This document shows positions 25,510-35,158 of a DNA stretch of 64,000 nt, piece after piece. The notes under the pieces are model-generated. The model was not told the origin of the DNA and searched no databases. It saw nothing but the letters and a program-made list of their open reading frames with translations. Positions within the stretch are counted from its first letter, which is position 1, and each line of letters begins with the position of its first letter. Made by a program: the position numbers and the translations under genes. This DNA is from an uncultured Lachnospiraceae bacterium. Lineage in GTDB: Bacteria > Bacillota > Clostridia > Lachnospirales > Lachnospiraceae. The stretch is taken from assembly GCA_910586705.1 (NCBI GenBank), contig CAJUJK010000009.1:1-64000 (forward strand), written 5' to 3'.

Positions 25510-26610
25510 ATGCATAACAAAGAGGCGATACGGCTTGTCCTGTGCCAGTCCAGTGCCAATTACCGAAGACCGGAGACATTTGAAAACAAAATGACTTATC
25601 CCCTGCCCCCCTTTTCGACTGTGATTGGCGCGATTCATAAGGCGTGCGGCTATACGGAAACCCATGAGATGGATGTCAGTATACAGGGTAGGTACGGTTC
25701 TGTGAATAGGCGGGTGTACCGGGATTACAATTTTCTCAACTCCACCTTTGATGACAGAGGCATTCTTGTGAAAATGTCGAATGAGAGTATGCTCAGCACG
25801 GCGTTTGTCAAGGTGGCTGAGGCGAAAAAGCAGGGCAGCAGTTTTGAAAAAAACGCGGATATCAAAGTGTATGATCAGGATCTTCTGACGGAATATCAAA
25901 ATCTGAAACGAAAAGGAAGAGAAGTGCAGATTCTGAAAAATGAAAAGCTGAAGCCGGAATTGGAGCGGTTAAAAGAGGAGAAAAAGAAACTTTCTGCGCA
26001 GAGAAAGCAGATGGATAAGCTTTCGTCCAAATTTGAAACTGTGAAAAGGCAGGAGGAAGATATCCGGGATAAGATAGCGGAGATGGAGAAACAATTTTCG
26101 GAGTTTGAGAAAAACGTGTTTTCTATCCCGTACTCCCGTTTCCGTGTGCTGACAACCTCGATCAAACAGTATGAGATCCTGTCTGATGTGGAACTGATCA
26201 TACATATTGCGGCGGACGACAGAAAAACCTTGGAGGATATTTACGAGAACGTGTACAACATTACGTCCCTTGGCAGAAGCGAGGACTTTGTCGAGGTGAG
26301 AGAGGCAGCGTGGGCTACGCTTCGCGGGTGCGAGGAAGAACTGGAATCGGCGTATCCGGCATATCTCGCCATGGAAAATGTGAGAAAACAAAAAGTTCTC
26401 ACAAAGGATAAGGGGATGAGCAGACAGGTGATCGGGACAAAATATGCGATTCCCAAACTGTATACAATCGGTGAAAATGGTCAGAGAATTTTTGATAAGA
26501 AAAAAGTGCTGTATGCGTCCGGCTATGTAATCAGTGACATTGAAGAGGGTGACGGCATCTATGTGGACCGGTTGGAGGACGGGAAGTATTATATCGTAAA
26601 TTTTGTGTAA
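25510..26610 (+). CDS. cas5: Cascade subunit Cas5 with a coiled-coil insertion
   Basis: Protein of 366 residues. ATG at 25510 with GGGAGGAAGG upstream. The N-terminus (VLCQSSANYRRPETFENK, then YPLPPFSTVIGAIHKACGY) is typical of Cas5, which caps the crRNA 5' handle. The usual family length is about 220-260. The excess is a highly charged coiled coil (about residues 110-205, Lys/Glu-rich heptads such as KPELERLKEEKKKLSAQRKQ) inserted between the two halves of the Cas5 fold, which resumes at FSIPYSRFRVLTTSIKQYE. No frameshift is visible, so the insertion is probably genuine. Confidence 0.85.
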   Translation: MHNKEAIRLVLCQSSANYRRPETFENKMTYPLPPFSTVIGAIHKACGYTETHEMDVSIQGRYGSVNRRVYRDYNFLNSTFDDRGILVKMSNESMLSTAFVKVAEAKKQGSSFEKNADIKVYDQDLLTEYQNLKRKGREVQILKNEKLKPELERLKEEKKKLSAQRKQMDKLSSKFETVKRQEEDIRDKIAEMEKQFSEFEKNVFSIPYSRFRVLTTSIKQYEILSDVELIIHIAADDRKTLEDIYENVYNITSLGRSEDFVEVREAAWATLRGCEEELESAYPAYLAMENVRKQKVLTKDKGMSRQVIGTKYAIPKLYTIGENGQRIFDKKKVLYASGYVISDIEEGDGIYVDRLEDGKYYIVNFV

Positions 26611-26672
26611 AGAAATGTTGTACGGCAACGATGATATTTTATATTGTCACAATTCTTTATCAATAAAAAAGT

Positions 26673-26706
26673 GGGCACGGTTATATTATGAATCGTGCCC
26701 GGTTTT
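26673..26706 (+). terminator. Terminator-like hairpin between cas5 and cas3
   Basis: GGGCACG (26673-26679) pairs with CGTGCCC (26694-26700) and is followed by GGTTTTG. The T run is short, so termination is probably partial. It lies in the 130-base gap before cas3 and could reduce cas3-cas4-cas1-cas2 transcription relative to Cascade. Confidence 0.55.
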
Positions 26707-26740
26707 GTAACTGAAAGCGTATATGGGGATGGGGAAGGGT

Positions 26741-29146
26741 ATGGAAAATACAAAAGCAAATGCGGTAGACGATTTGTTTGCGCGGGAATCTGAAAAGATG
26801 GTCAAACAGATGGCGAAAAGCGGCGGCGTTACAATAGAAGAACACAACCGTGCGCTGCTGGAACGCGCAAAGACGCTTTTTGAGCTGGGGTATATCAGTC
26901 GGGATATTTACGAATTGTTGTGCAAGGCGTGTGAATACCACGATTTGGGGAAAGCAAATCCAAGGATGCAGGAACGGCTGGAATCCAGTGAACTTAAGTT
27001 TGATGCAGAGCAGGAAATTCCTCATAACGTACTGTCCATGTATCTGATGCCAAAGAGCGTTTTGCCGGAGTATTATATTTTGCTGTTTGCCGTGGGATTT
27101 CATCACGATTATGGGGATGTATTCCGACTGCTGGAGGATGCGGAGAAGTGCAGACTGGCGGAGGAACTGCTTGCGCAATGGAAGTGTACTAAGTATCCGG
27201 GTAGGAAAGCGATCAAAGAAATAAAAAGATATATCATGCAGCCAGAGATAAGAGAGAAAATGATTCTGGTAAAAGGTCTTTTGCATAAATGCGATTACGC
27301 AGCAAGCGGTGAGACGGAAATCGAATATAAAAATGACTTTTTGCTGCATAAGACCAAACGGTTTTTTGAGAAAAAGGGCTTTTCCTATAATGAGATGCAA
27401 AAATTCTGTCTCGAAAGACAGAGCGAAAACATTATGGTCGTGGGGCAGACCGGCATGGGAAAGACGGAGGCCGCTTTACTATGGATCGGGGATCATAAAG
27501 GCTTTATCTTTCTGCCTGTGAGGACAGCGATTAACAAGATGTATGATCGGATCAGAAGAGAAATTATTGATGACGGGAGCAGCGGCGGCATAGAAAAACA
27601 GCTCGGACTTTTGCACTCGGATGCGGTTGCCAGACTATTAGAGCAGCAGGAGAAGGAAACGCAGAAAATGGGAAGTATGGAGGGCGCACAATGTCGTGAG
27701 ATGGATGTGCTTGCCTATCACAATCGGAGCAGACAGCTTGCCATGCCGCTCACCATATCGACGGTAGACCAACTTTTTGATTTTATTTTCCAGTACCAGA
27801 CCTATGAGCTGAAGCTTGCCACACTGTCCTATTCAAAAATTGTGATCGACGAGATTCAGATGTATGGGGCAGATTTGCTGGCGGATTTGGTTTTCGGACT
27901 GAAAATGATTCGGGAACTGGGCGGCAGGATCGCCATCACCACAGCCACGCTGGCGCCTTTTATCAAAGAACTGATAGAAAAAGAAGTCGGAAAATTTGCA
28001 TGCGGCGTATTTTACGATCGGGAGCAGGTGCGGCATAAGGTGAAAATGATACCGGCAATGATGGATGCGGAAACGATAGCGAAAAAGTTTCGGGAATGTC
28101 TTTCGGAGAAGGGGGTGGCAAGAACAGCAGGGAGAGATTGTTTTGCAAAAATCAGACAACCTTCCGGCAAGATACTTGTTATCTGTAATACCATTCAGAA
28201 GGCACAGCGGATGTACGAGGAACTTTGCGAACAGATTGGGGAGGAAAATGGGGACAGAATTCATTTGCTCCATTCAAAATTTATACAGCGGGACAGGGCT
28301 GGAAAGGAAAATGCCATTTGCGAATGCGGCGATATTGAACACGGGGAGACGGTGATCTGGATCAGCACATCTCTTGTGGAGGCGAGTCTGGATATTGATT
28401 TTGATTATCTGTTCACGGAATTGCAGGATATCCCGTCTTTATTGCAGAGAATGGGAAGGGTGAACCGAAAAGGGAAAAAGGCAGTCGAAGATTACAATTG
28501 TTTTGTCTATACCGAGATAGAGGATAAATATTTAGAACAGCCATATGTGCCGGGGAGAGAGCAGAAAGGGAAAAAAAAGGGGTTTATTGACAGAGATATC
28601 TTTGCATTGTCCAAGATGGCGTTGGAGGAAACTTTGCGAGAGGTAAGCGGTGGAACACTGTCGGAAGGACATAAAATTGAGATGGTGGAGAAATATTTTA
28701 CGACAGAGAGGCTGTCAAATACAAATTATATGCAAAAATATAGGAAACAGATGGAGAAGTTAAAGGATATCGTGTTGTATGAGCGGGATCGCAGCGAAAT
28801 CAAAATAAGGGAAGACATTTTTACAAAGGATGTCATTCCGTTTCCCGTGTATACATTATACCAGCAGGAAATTGAGTCAGGGGCAAAGAAAATTCGCTCT
28901 TCCCACACCGCTATGCTTGAGAAGATCAAAGAGCGTAATCGGATCATGCAATACACGGTTCCTGTACAGAATTATATTGCTGCAGAGTATGAGAAGGCTG
29001 TCCGTAACGGGTTATCGGCAAGGAACTGTCGTCCCGTGCAGATTGGAACCTATGAAAAGATAGCGGTTATAGACTGCGACTATGATGACAGGGTTGGGTT
29101 TCGGGCAAAAAAGTTTGTAAAAGTTGAGGACCCTATTTTTGTATAG
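26741..29146 (+). CDS. cas3: CRISPR helicase-nuclease Cas3
   Basis: About 801 residues. The ATG at 26741 follows GGGGAAGGG. The N-terminal HD nuclease domain shows YHDLGKANP (about 65-75), HNVLSMYL and GFHHDYGD. The superfamily 2 helicase has Walker A GQTGMGKTEAALLW, motif II VIDEIQMY and motif VI QRMGRVNRKG. All activities are in one polypeptide, as normal for type I-B. It is recruited by Cascade to degrade the non-target strand. Separated from cas5 by a terminator-like hairpin. Confidence 0.92.
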   Translation: MENTKANAVDDLFARESEKMVKQMAKSGGVTIEEHNRALLERAKTLFELGYISRDIYELLCKACEYHDLGKANPRMQERLESSELKFDAEQEIPHNVLSMYLMPKSVLPEYYILLFAVGFHHDYGDVFRLLEDAEKCRLAEELLAQWKCTKYPGRKAIKEIKRYIMQPEIREKMILVKGLLHKCDYAASGETEIEYKNDFLLHKTKRFFEKKGFSYNEMQKFCLERQSENIMVVGQTGMGKTEAALLWIGDHKGFIFLPVRTAINKMYDRIRREIIDDGSSGGIEKQLGLLHSDAVARLLEQQEKETQKMGSMEGAQCREMDVLAYHNRSRQLAMPLTISTVDQLFDFIFQYQTYELKLATLSYSKIVIDEIQMYGADLLADLVFGLKMIRELGGRIAITTATLAPFIKELIEKEVGKFACGVFYDREQVRHKVKMIPAMMDAETIAKKFRECLSEKGVARTAGRDCFAKIRQPSGKILVICNTIQKAQRMYEELCEQIGEENGDRIHLLHSKFIQRDRAGKENAICECGDIEHGETVIWISTSLVEASLDIDFDYLFTELQDIPSLLQRMGRVNRKGKKAVEDYNCFVYTEIEDKYLEQPYVPGREQKGKKKGFIDRDIFALSKMALEETLREVSGGTLSEGHKIEMVEKYFTTERLSNTNYMQKYRKQMEKLKDIVLYERDRSEIKIREDIFTKDVIPFPVYTLYQQEIESGAKKIRSSHTAMLEKIKERNRIMQYTVPVQNYIAAEYEKAVRNGLSARNCRPVQIGTYEKIAVIDCDYDDRVGFRAKKFVKVEDPIFV

Positions 29147-29163
29147 AAAGGGTGAGCGTGAAG

Positions 29164-29658
29164 ATGGAAGAGCGAGTCACGGGAGTTATGGTTTATTACT
29201 ATTTTGTGTGTTCGAGAAAATTGTGGTATTTCATCCATGAAATCAGTATGGAGGCGGAGAACGAAAATGTCATGCTGGGTAAATTGCTGGATGAGAACAG
29301 TTATCAGAGAGGGGACAAGCACATTAACATTGACAATGTGATCAATATTGATTTCATCAAAGAGCACAAAGAACTCCACGAGGTGAAGAAAAGCAGGGCA
29401 ATAGAGGAGGCAGGCATTTGGCAGGTGAAATATTATTTATATTATTTGAAGCAAAGGGGTGTGGATGGGCTAAAGGCTAAAATTGATTATCCACTTTTAA
29501 AGAAAAATCTTCTTGTAGAATTGTCGCAGGAGGATGAGGAACAGATCAAACGGATTATGTGTGATATTCATGCCATGAAGGAACAAACGCTGCCGCCGGA
29601 ATTTTCTCAAAAGAAAATATGTGCCAAGTGCGCCTATCACGACCTGTGCTTTATTTGA
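29164..29658 (+). CDS. cas4: CRISPR adaptation nuclease Cas4
   Basis: Protein of 164 residues from the ATG at 29164 (AAAGGGTGA upstream). It has an N-terminal Cys (VCSRKLWYF), a RecB-like EVKKSR motif (about residue 77) and a C-terminal cysteine cluster CAKCAYHDLC, giving the four cysteines of the iron-sulfur site. Cas4 trims prespacers to the correct PAM and length, working with Cas1-Cas2 encoded directly downstream. Compact, normal length. Confidence 0.92.
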   Translation: MEERVTGVMVYYYFVCSRKLWYFIHEISMEAENENVMLGKLLDENSYQRGDKHINIDNVINIDFIKEHKELHEVKKSRAIEEAGIWQVKYYLYYLKQRGVDGLKAKIDYPLLKKNLLVELSQEDEEQIKRIMCDIHAMKEQTLPPEFSQKKICAKCAYHDLCFI

Positions 29659-29702
29659 TGAGGTGATGTGGAAAATGCAAACTATACTATAAGGGGAGAG
29701 TT

Positions 29703-30695
29703 ATGGGACAAAGCTTTTATGTTTATAATAACGGCGATTTGAGAAGGAAGGACAATACCTTGCAATTTACGCCATATGAGGGAGAGAAGAGGGATATTCC
29801 GATAGAGCGGATTGATGATATTTACGTGATGTCGGAAATGACATTCAATACTTCTTTTATCAGTTATATATCGCAGTACGGCATACCAATCCACTTTTTT
29901 AATTACTACAATTTTTATACCGGAAGTTTTTATCCGAAGGAGAAACTGCTGGCCGGGCAGTTACTGGTAAAACAGGTAGAACACTACTCTGATTACGATA
30001 AGAGAATTGTCATCGCCAGAAAATTTATCGAGGCGGCGGCAGATAACATATACAGAAATCTCCGATATTATAACGGGCGGGGCAAGGATGTCTCTGCGTA
30101 TATGGCAGAAGTGGATGATCTGCGCAGGAAAATACCAGATACGGACTCCATACAGGAGCTGATGGGAATAGAGGGAAACATCAGGAAACACTATTATGCG
30201 GCATGGAATGTGGTTGTGGATCAGGAGATCTGCTTTGAAAAGAGAGTGATGCATCCGCCGGATAATATGATAAATTCCTTGATTTCTTTCGTTAATTCCA
30301 TGATTTATGCGAAGGTTCTGACGGAAATTTACCATACACAGCTGAATCCGACAGTCAGCTATTTACATGAACCGGGAGTCAGGAGATTTTCTCTTTGTCT
30401 GGATATTTCAGAAGTGTTTAAACCGCTCGTTGGCGACAGATTAATTTTTTCCCTGCTGAATCGCAGACAGATTACAGAGGACAGTTTTACAAAAGAATTA
30501 AATTTCCTGCATTTAAAAAAAGAGGCTTCCGGGCTGATTGCAAAGGAGTTGGAGGATCGGTTAAAGAAAACGATTATGCACAAGGAACTCGGGCGGCAGG
30601 TCAGCTATCAATATCTGATGCGTCTGGAAGCGTATAAGCTGACAAAACATTTAATTGGCGAAAAAGAATATGAAGGGTTTAAAATATGGTGGTAA
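29703..30695 (+). CDS. cas1: CRISPR integrase Cas1
   Basis: Protein of 330 residues with AAGGGGAGAG before the ATG. The N-terminal beta domain (about 1-90) is followed by the helical catalytic domain; expected metal ligands lie in MGIEGNIRKHYY, SYLHEPG and SLCLDISEVFKPL (Glu, His, Asp). Cas1 inserts new spacers at the leader end together with Cas2. Order cas4-cas1-cas2 and the adjacency to the array are standard. Confidence 0.95.
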   Translation: MGQSFYVYNNGDLRRKDNTLQFTPYEGEKRDIPIERIDDIYVMSEMTFNTSFISYISQYGIPIHFFNYYNFYTGSFYPKEKLLAGQLLVKQVEHYSDYDKRIVIARKFIEAAADNIYRNLRYYNGRGKDVSAYMAEVDDLRRKIPDTDSIQELMGIEGNIRKHYYAAWNVVVDQEICFEKRVMHPPDNMINSLISFVNSMIYAKVLTEIYHTQLNPTVSYLHEPGVRRFSLCLDISEVFKPLVGDRLIFSLLNRRQITEDSFTKELNFLHLKKEASGLIAKELEDRLKKTIMHKELGRQVSYQYLMRLEAYKLTKHLIGEKEYEGFKIWW

Positions 30696-30698
30696 AAT

Positions 30699-30977
30699 AT
30701 GTATGTGGTATTAGTATATGATATCAGTCAGGACAATAACGGACAAAGACGCTGGTCCCATGTGTTTAAGATCTGCAAAAAATATCTGACTCATATACAG
30801 AATTCAGTGTTTGAAGGAGAGATATCCAAAGTGCAGATCGTAAAACTACAGCAGGAATTGAAACCGCATATCGATAAGGCCATGGATTCTGTTATTATTT
30901 TTAAGAGCCGACAGGAAAAGTGGCTGGATAAGGAGTTTTGGGGAAAAGAAGATGATAAGACCAGCTTTTTCTTATAG
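30699..30977 (+). CDS. cas2: CRISPR adaptation protein Cas2
   Basis: Protein of 92 residues starting MYVVLVYDISQDNNGQRRW, the usual ferredoxin-like Cas2 with the first-strand Asp (YDIS). It begins three bases after the cas1 stop; its ribosome site (GGTGG) is within the end of cas1, so the two are coupled. It forms the Cas1-Cas2 complex that integrates spacers into the array just downstream. Confidence 0.95.
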   Translation: MYVVLVYDISQDNNGQRRWSHVFKICKKYLTHIQNSVFEGEISKVQIVKLQQELKPHIDKAMDSVIIFKSRQEKWLDKEFWGKEDDKTSFFL

Positions 30978-31164
30978 GAAATGTTGTCGATCGGTAATAG
31001 CGTGAAAACAGCAGGGGGTAGACAAAGGAAGGAGTGGGTTGGATTTTATGGGTGTCGGTGGTATTATTATGGTATATTTTCTTAATAGAAAATGGCTGCG
31101 AGAGGGGAGGTAGACAAAGAAGAGGGAAACAATAGCGGATTTATGGGGGAGTATGGTGAGCGGG
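30978..31164 (+). promoter_or_regulatory. CRISPR leader
   Basis: 187 bases between the cas2 stop and the first repeat, without a supported gene. It should hold the array promoter and the sequence recognised by the integrase. The string GGTAGACAAAG occurs twice (about 31017 and 31110), a possible integration-related direct repeat. TATGGTATATTTTC around 31068-31081 could be part of the promoter. Confidence 0.65.
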
Positions 31165-33370
31165 GTAGATATAGAAACAGAGTGGAATTTAAAGAGATCA
31201 GAGAAGAAAAGCTGGAAAGGCAGATCGGGGTAGATATAGAAACAGAGTGGAATTTAAAGAAGGAAAAAAAGCGATTGTCAAGGAAGCCGCAGCGGGTAGA
31301 TATAGAAACAGAGTGGAATTTAAAGCGATTTCCGGGAACCTGGTAACGGCCAGTGTATTGTGTAGATATAGAAACAGAGTGGAATTTAAAGGTTGTAACT
31401 CTGCACTTTCTTCCATTGCCACTACTAGTAGATATAGAAACAGAGTGGAATTTAAAGGTATGAAAAGAGAGTAATCACAAAATACCGAAACAGTAGATAT
31501 AGAAACAGAGTGGAATTTAAAGGAAGAATTGATTGTGGAAAGGTTCAAGCTGCATCCCGCGTAGATATAGAAACAGAGTGGAATTTAAAGGTCAATACTA
31601 TGTATTTCCCTTTGTAGTGCCACCCGTAGATATAGAAACAGAGTGGAATTTAAAGGTTCGTATTTTGACAATTCCCTTTTCTCGCCTTTTGGTAGATATA
31701 GAAACAGAGTGGAATTTAAAGGACGGATGCAAAGAGTATTTACCATGACGATTACAAGTAGATATAGAAACAGAGTGGAATTTAAAGCTATAACGCACCA
31801 AAGAAAAATATTGCTTGACATCCGTAGATATAGAAACAGAGTGGAATTTAAAGTGCGTATTGTTTCACAGTACGATTTGCGGCAATATGGTAGATATAGA
31901 AACAGAGTGGAATTTAAAGTCAAATCGGTAACGTGCGGCGTGCTTCGCCTTATGGTAGATATAGAAACAGAGTGGAATTTAAAGGGCGTTCACATTCAAG
32001 CGGCGTAAGGCGGCGAACCCGTAGATATAGAAACAGAGTGGAATTTAAAGGGATTTAAGCGTGGCCGGGAAGCAGACGGGGCTTGAGTAGATATAGAAAC
32101 AGAGTGGAATTTAAAGGATTGATCCATTCGTCCAGATTCATACGCGCCACCCCTGTAGATATAGAAACAGAGTGGAATTTAAAGGTCGGAATCTGGATAT
32201 TTCCCGAAAAACTGACAAGTAGATATAGAAACAGAGTGGAATTTAAAGAAATATGTTTCTGTTTCCATCAGTCCGTTTATGTAAGTAGATATAGAAACAG
32301 AGTGGAATTTAAAGTTCATTATCCCTCCAAATATTGTTCTGCGGTTTCCGGTAGATATAGAAACAGAGTGGAATTTAAAGGACTGACATAGTACAGAACA
32401 ATATTGTCTACCGGCGTAGATATAGAAACAGAGTGGAATTTAAAGTATCCATTAGTATAAAAACATTAAGGAACATAAAATGTAGATATAGAAACAGAGT
32501 GGAATTTAAAGCAGCAGACATAAGTGTTAAAAATGTGTTGAAAAAATTGTAGATATAGAAACAGAGTGGAATTTAAAGTCCTTATCCCGTTCATGGAACT
32601 GCAGGGCAAAACGGTAGATATAGAAACAGAGTGGAATTTAAAGTAAACGGGATGCTAAGGGGCGTATGGTCGAGAGCCAGGTAGATATAGAAACAGAGTG
32701 GAATTTAAAGACTGCAAGTCGGTGACCATCCCCGACGCCCATCAGCGTAGATATAGAAACAGAGTGGAATTTAAAGGTCACATGCTTTGATATGCGGATC
32801 GTCTGCACGATCGGTAGATATAGAAACAGAGTGGAATTTAAAGGCGCAGGACCTATGCACGGGCGGAATGGCGGGGAGCGTAGATATAGAAACAGAGTGG
32901 AATTTAAAGACAGATGTGACACCGAAGGTCAATTTCATGAGCCCCGTAGATATAGAAACAGAGTGGAATTTAAAGCCTGATGCATGATATAATTATATAT
33001 CCGGGAATCCGTAGATATAGAAACAGAGTGGAATTTAAAGGTTTTTTTGTACAAATTTTCTTTTTATGAAATTCCGGTAGATATAGAAACAGAGTGGAAT
33101 TTAAAGATTATGACGCGCTTGTGCATCCTGAGCCTGCTGCGCGTAGATATAGAAACAGAGTGGAATTTAAAGGACGTTCGGAAAACCCGGAACCATGGGA
33201 ACCTGCAGTGTAGATATAGAAACAGAGTGGAATTTAAAGGATTTCAGCGTACTCTTTCTCATCCGTAGGCATGAGTAGATATAGAAACAGATTGGTATTT
33301 AAAGAGAAATACTGTTATATATAATAAATTTGGTATAAAGGTAGATATAGAAACAGAGTGGAATATATAG
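31165..33370 (+). CRISPR. Type I-B CRISPR array, 34 repeats and 33 spacers
   Basis: A 30-base repeat beginning GTAGATATAGAAACAG and ending GGAATTTAAAG. I counted 34 starts from 31165 to 33341, with spacers of 34-38 bases (mostly 35-37). The first 32 repeats appear identical. Repeat 33 (33275) and repeat 34 (33341) carry substitutions in their 3' halves, marking the old, leader-distal end. The 3' end ATTTAAAG would form the crRNA handle, so the transcript runs on the + strand, away from cas2. All spacers look different from one another. Confidence 0.98.
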
Positions 33371-33633
33371 TATATCGTTCGCATTAAGGCGCGAGCTGCA
33401 CGTCAAACGAAGATACGTTTATAAAGAGTTATAAAATAAACCATCAATTGTGAACTATAGCAGCGTTCTTAACGGATCGGTGAAGGAAGTGTAAGAAATA
33501 CCTATATACACGAACGGTTCTTATTGGGGTCTATATGCAATCTTTATATATGGAAAATGATAAAGTAAATTAACTTAAACCACAGAAACCGTGCCTGCAA
33601 TCATGCGTGCACCGTAAAACAGAATGACATGGC
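33371..33633. other. Intergenic region downstream of the array
   Basis: AT-rich, about 260 bases, no supported ORF. A weak hairpin (GTGCCTGC / GCGTGCAC around 33592-33613) is the only structure noticed before the glnA promoter. Confidence 0.4.
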
Positions 33634-33663
33634 TTGACAAAAGAATAAAGAAACTGATATGAT
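33634..33663 (+). promoter_or_regulatory. Promoter of glnA
   Basis: TTGACA (33634-33639), an 18-base spacer, TATGAT (33658-33663). The transcript would meet a terminator within a few bases of its start. Confidence 0.7.
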
Positions 33664-33673
33664 TGTACCGAAC

Positions 33674-33708
33674 AAGGGCGTTCTCACAGGGATAGAGCGC
33701 CCTTTTTT
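33674..33708 (+). terminator. Terminator in the glnA leader
   Basis: AAGGGCG (33674-33680) pairs with CGCCCTT (33698-33704), extended inwards by a TTCT/AGAG stem, followed by a run of T (33703-33708). It lies between the promoter and glnA, so glnA probably depends on anti-termination. The loop contains ACAGGG. A regulator with an ANTAR RNA-binding domain is encoded right after glnA. Confidence 0.75.
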
Positions 33709-33751
33709 CGCGCACAAGCATGGTCAGAAAGAGAAGGAAAGGCGGTATCGC

Positions 33752-35086
33752 ATGAGAAAAAACTATAGCAGGGAAGATATCATAAAGCTGGTTGAAGAGG
33801 AGGACGTGGAGTTTATCCGGCTCCAGTTTACGGACATTTTAGGTAACTTGAAAAATCTGGCGATCACGGCGGGGCAGCTTGAGAAGGCTCTCGACAATGA
33901 CTGTATGTTTGACGCATCTTCCATTGAAGGTTTTGCTGAGGTGGAGGAGTCGGACATGTATCTGCACCCAGATTACAGTACGCTGGAAATTTTTCCGTGG
34001 AGACCCCAGCAGGGAAAGGTGGCGCGTCTGATCTGCGATGTGCACCGCCCGGACAGAACGCCGTTTGCGGGTGATCCCCGCTATGTATTGAAACAGGCGA
34101 TCAGGGAAGCGAAAGAGATGGGCTTTACCTTCCGGGTGGGGGCGGAGTGCGAGTTTTTCCTGTTCCATCTGGATGACAACGGAATGCCAACCACGCTTAC
34201 CCACGAAAAGGCAGGGTATTTTGATGTCGGCCCAGTAGACTTCGGGGAGAACGCGAGACGGGATATGGTACTCACGCTGGAAGACATGGGGTTTGTGGTG
34301 GAGGCGTCCCACCATGATGTGGCGCCGGCACAGCATGAGATCAGTTTCCGATATGACGACGCGCTGACGACGGCGGACAATATTATGACTTTCAAACTGG
34401 CAGTCAGAACCATTGCCAAGAGACACGGGCTTCATGCCAGCTTTATGCCGAAACCCAGATACGGTGTGAACGGCTCTGGGATGCATATCAATATGTCGCT
34501 TCTGAAGGACGGGAAAAATATGTTTGCGGATGAAAAAAGCGCCCACGGGCTGAGCCGTGACGCATACGCTTTTCTGGGCGGTATCATGGAACACATGCGG
34601 GGCATGACGGCGATTATGAATCCGATTGTCAATTCTTATAAGAGGCTTGTGCCGGGTTTTGAGGCGCCGGTGTATATTGCGTGGAGCGCCACGAACCGGA
34701 GTACGCTCATCCGTATTCCGGCGGCGGCAGGGGACGCGGTGCGGATGGAACTTCGCAGCCCCGATCCCACGGCAAATCCGTATCTGGCTCTGGCGGCGGT
34801 CCTGCGGGCGGGGCTTGACGGGATCAGGAGGCATACGCCTGTGCCGGAGAGCGTGGACTGCAACATTTTCCGTATGAGTGAGCAGGAGCGGAGAGAGCGG
34901 AAGATCGAGGAATTGCCGGGGACTCTGGCGGAAGCGATTTCCTGCATGGAGAACGATGCGTTTATGAGAAAGACGCTGGGTGACCATGTGTTTGAGAAAT
35001 ACATTACGCTGAAAAAGGAGGAATGGAACCGCTACCGCAGTCAGGTGACGGATTGGGAGATAAACGAGTATCTGAACCGGTTTTAA
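33752..35086 (+). CDS. glnA: Glutamine synthetase, type I
   Basis: Protein of 444 residues, the length of the GSI-alpha class. Start at 33752 with AAGGAAAGGCGG upstream; the longer frame from 33659 crosses the terminator. Motifs: GAECEFFLF (metal site), NGSGMHINMS, and NRSTLIRIPAA. It condenses ammonia with glutamate using ATP. No adenylylation tyrosine region is apparent, as expected for the alpha class, which is instead controlled by feedback and transcription. Followed at 72 bases by the ANTAR regulator. Confidence 0.95.
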   Translation: MRKNYSREDIIKLVEEEDVEFIRLQFTDILGNLKNLAITAGQLEKALDNDCMFDASSIEGFAEVEESDMYLHPDYSTLEIFPWRPQQGKVARLICDVHRPDRTPFAGDPRYVLKQAIREAKEMGFTFRVGAECEFFLFHLDDNGMPTTLTHEKAGYFDVGPVDFGENARRDMVLTLEDMGFVVEASHHDVAPAQHEISFRYDDALTTADNIMTFKLAVRTIAKRHGLHASFMPKPRYGVNGSGMHINMSLLKDGKNMFADEKSAHGLSRDAYAFLGGIMEHMRGMTAIMNPIVNSYKRLVPGFEAPVYIAWSATNRSTLIRIPAAAGDAVRMELRSPDPTANPYLALAAVLRAGLDGIRRHTPVPESVDCNIFRMSEQERRERKIEELPGTLAEAISCMENDAFMRKTLGDHVFEKYITLKKEEWNRYRSQVTDWEINEYLNRF

Positions 35087-35158
35087 ACCTTGCCGATGGG
35101 TGGAGGGACAGTCAAAATAAAATAGCGAACGTTACGAATAAAGGAAGGAGGTGAGCGC

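Noticed and set aside
31092..33268. ORFs with repeated VDIETEWNLK or RYRNRVEFK peptides
   Set aside because: They are translations of the CRISPR repeat and spacers, not proteins.
33585..33620. Hairpin upstream of the glnA promoter considered as ANTAR hairpin P1
   Set aside because: Its loop (AATCAT) lacks G at position 4, and it lies upstream of the promoter, so it would not be in the transcript.
33839..34987. Minus-strand ORF of 382 codons opposite glnA
   Set aside because: It lies wholly antisense to glnA, has a His/Arg-rich composition typical of reverse frames of GC-rich genes, and no ribosome site.
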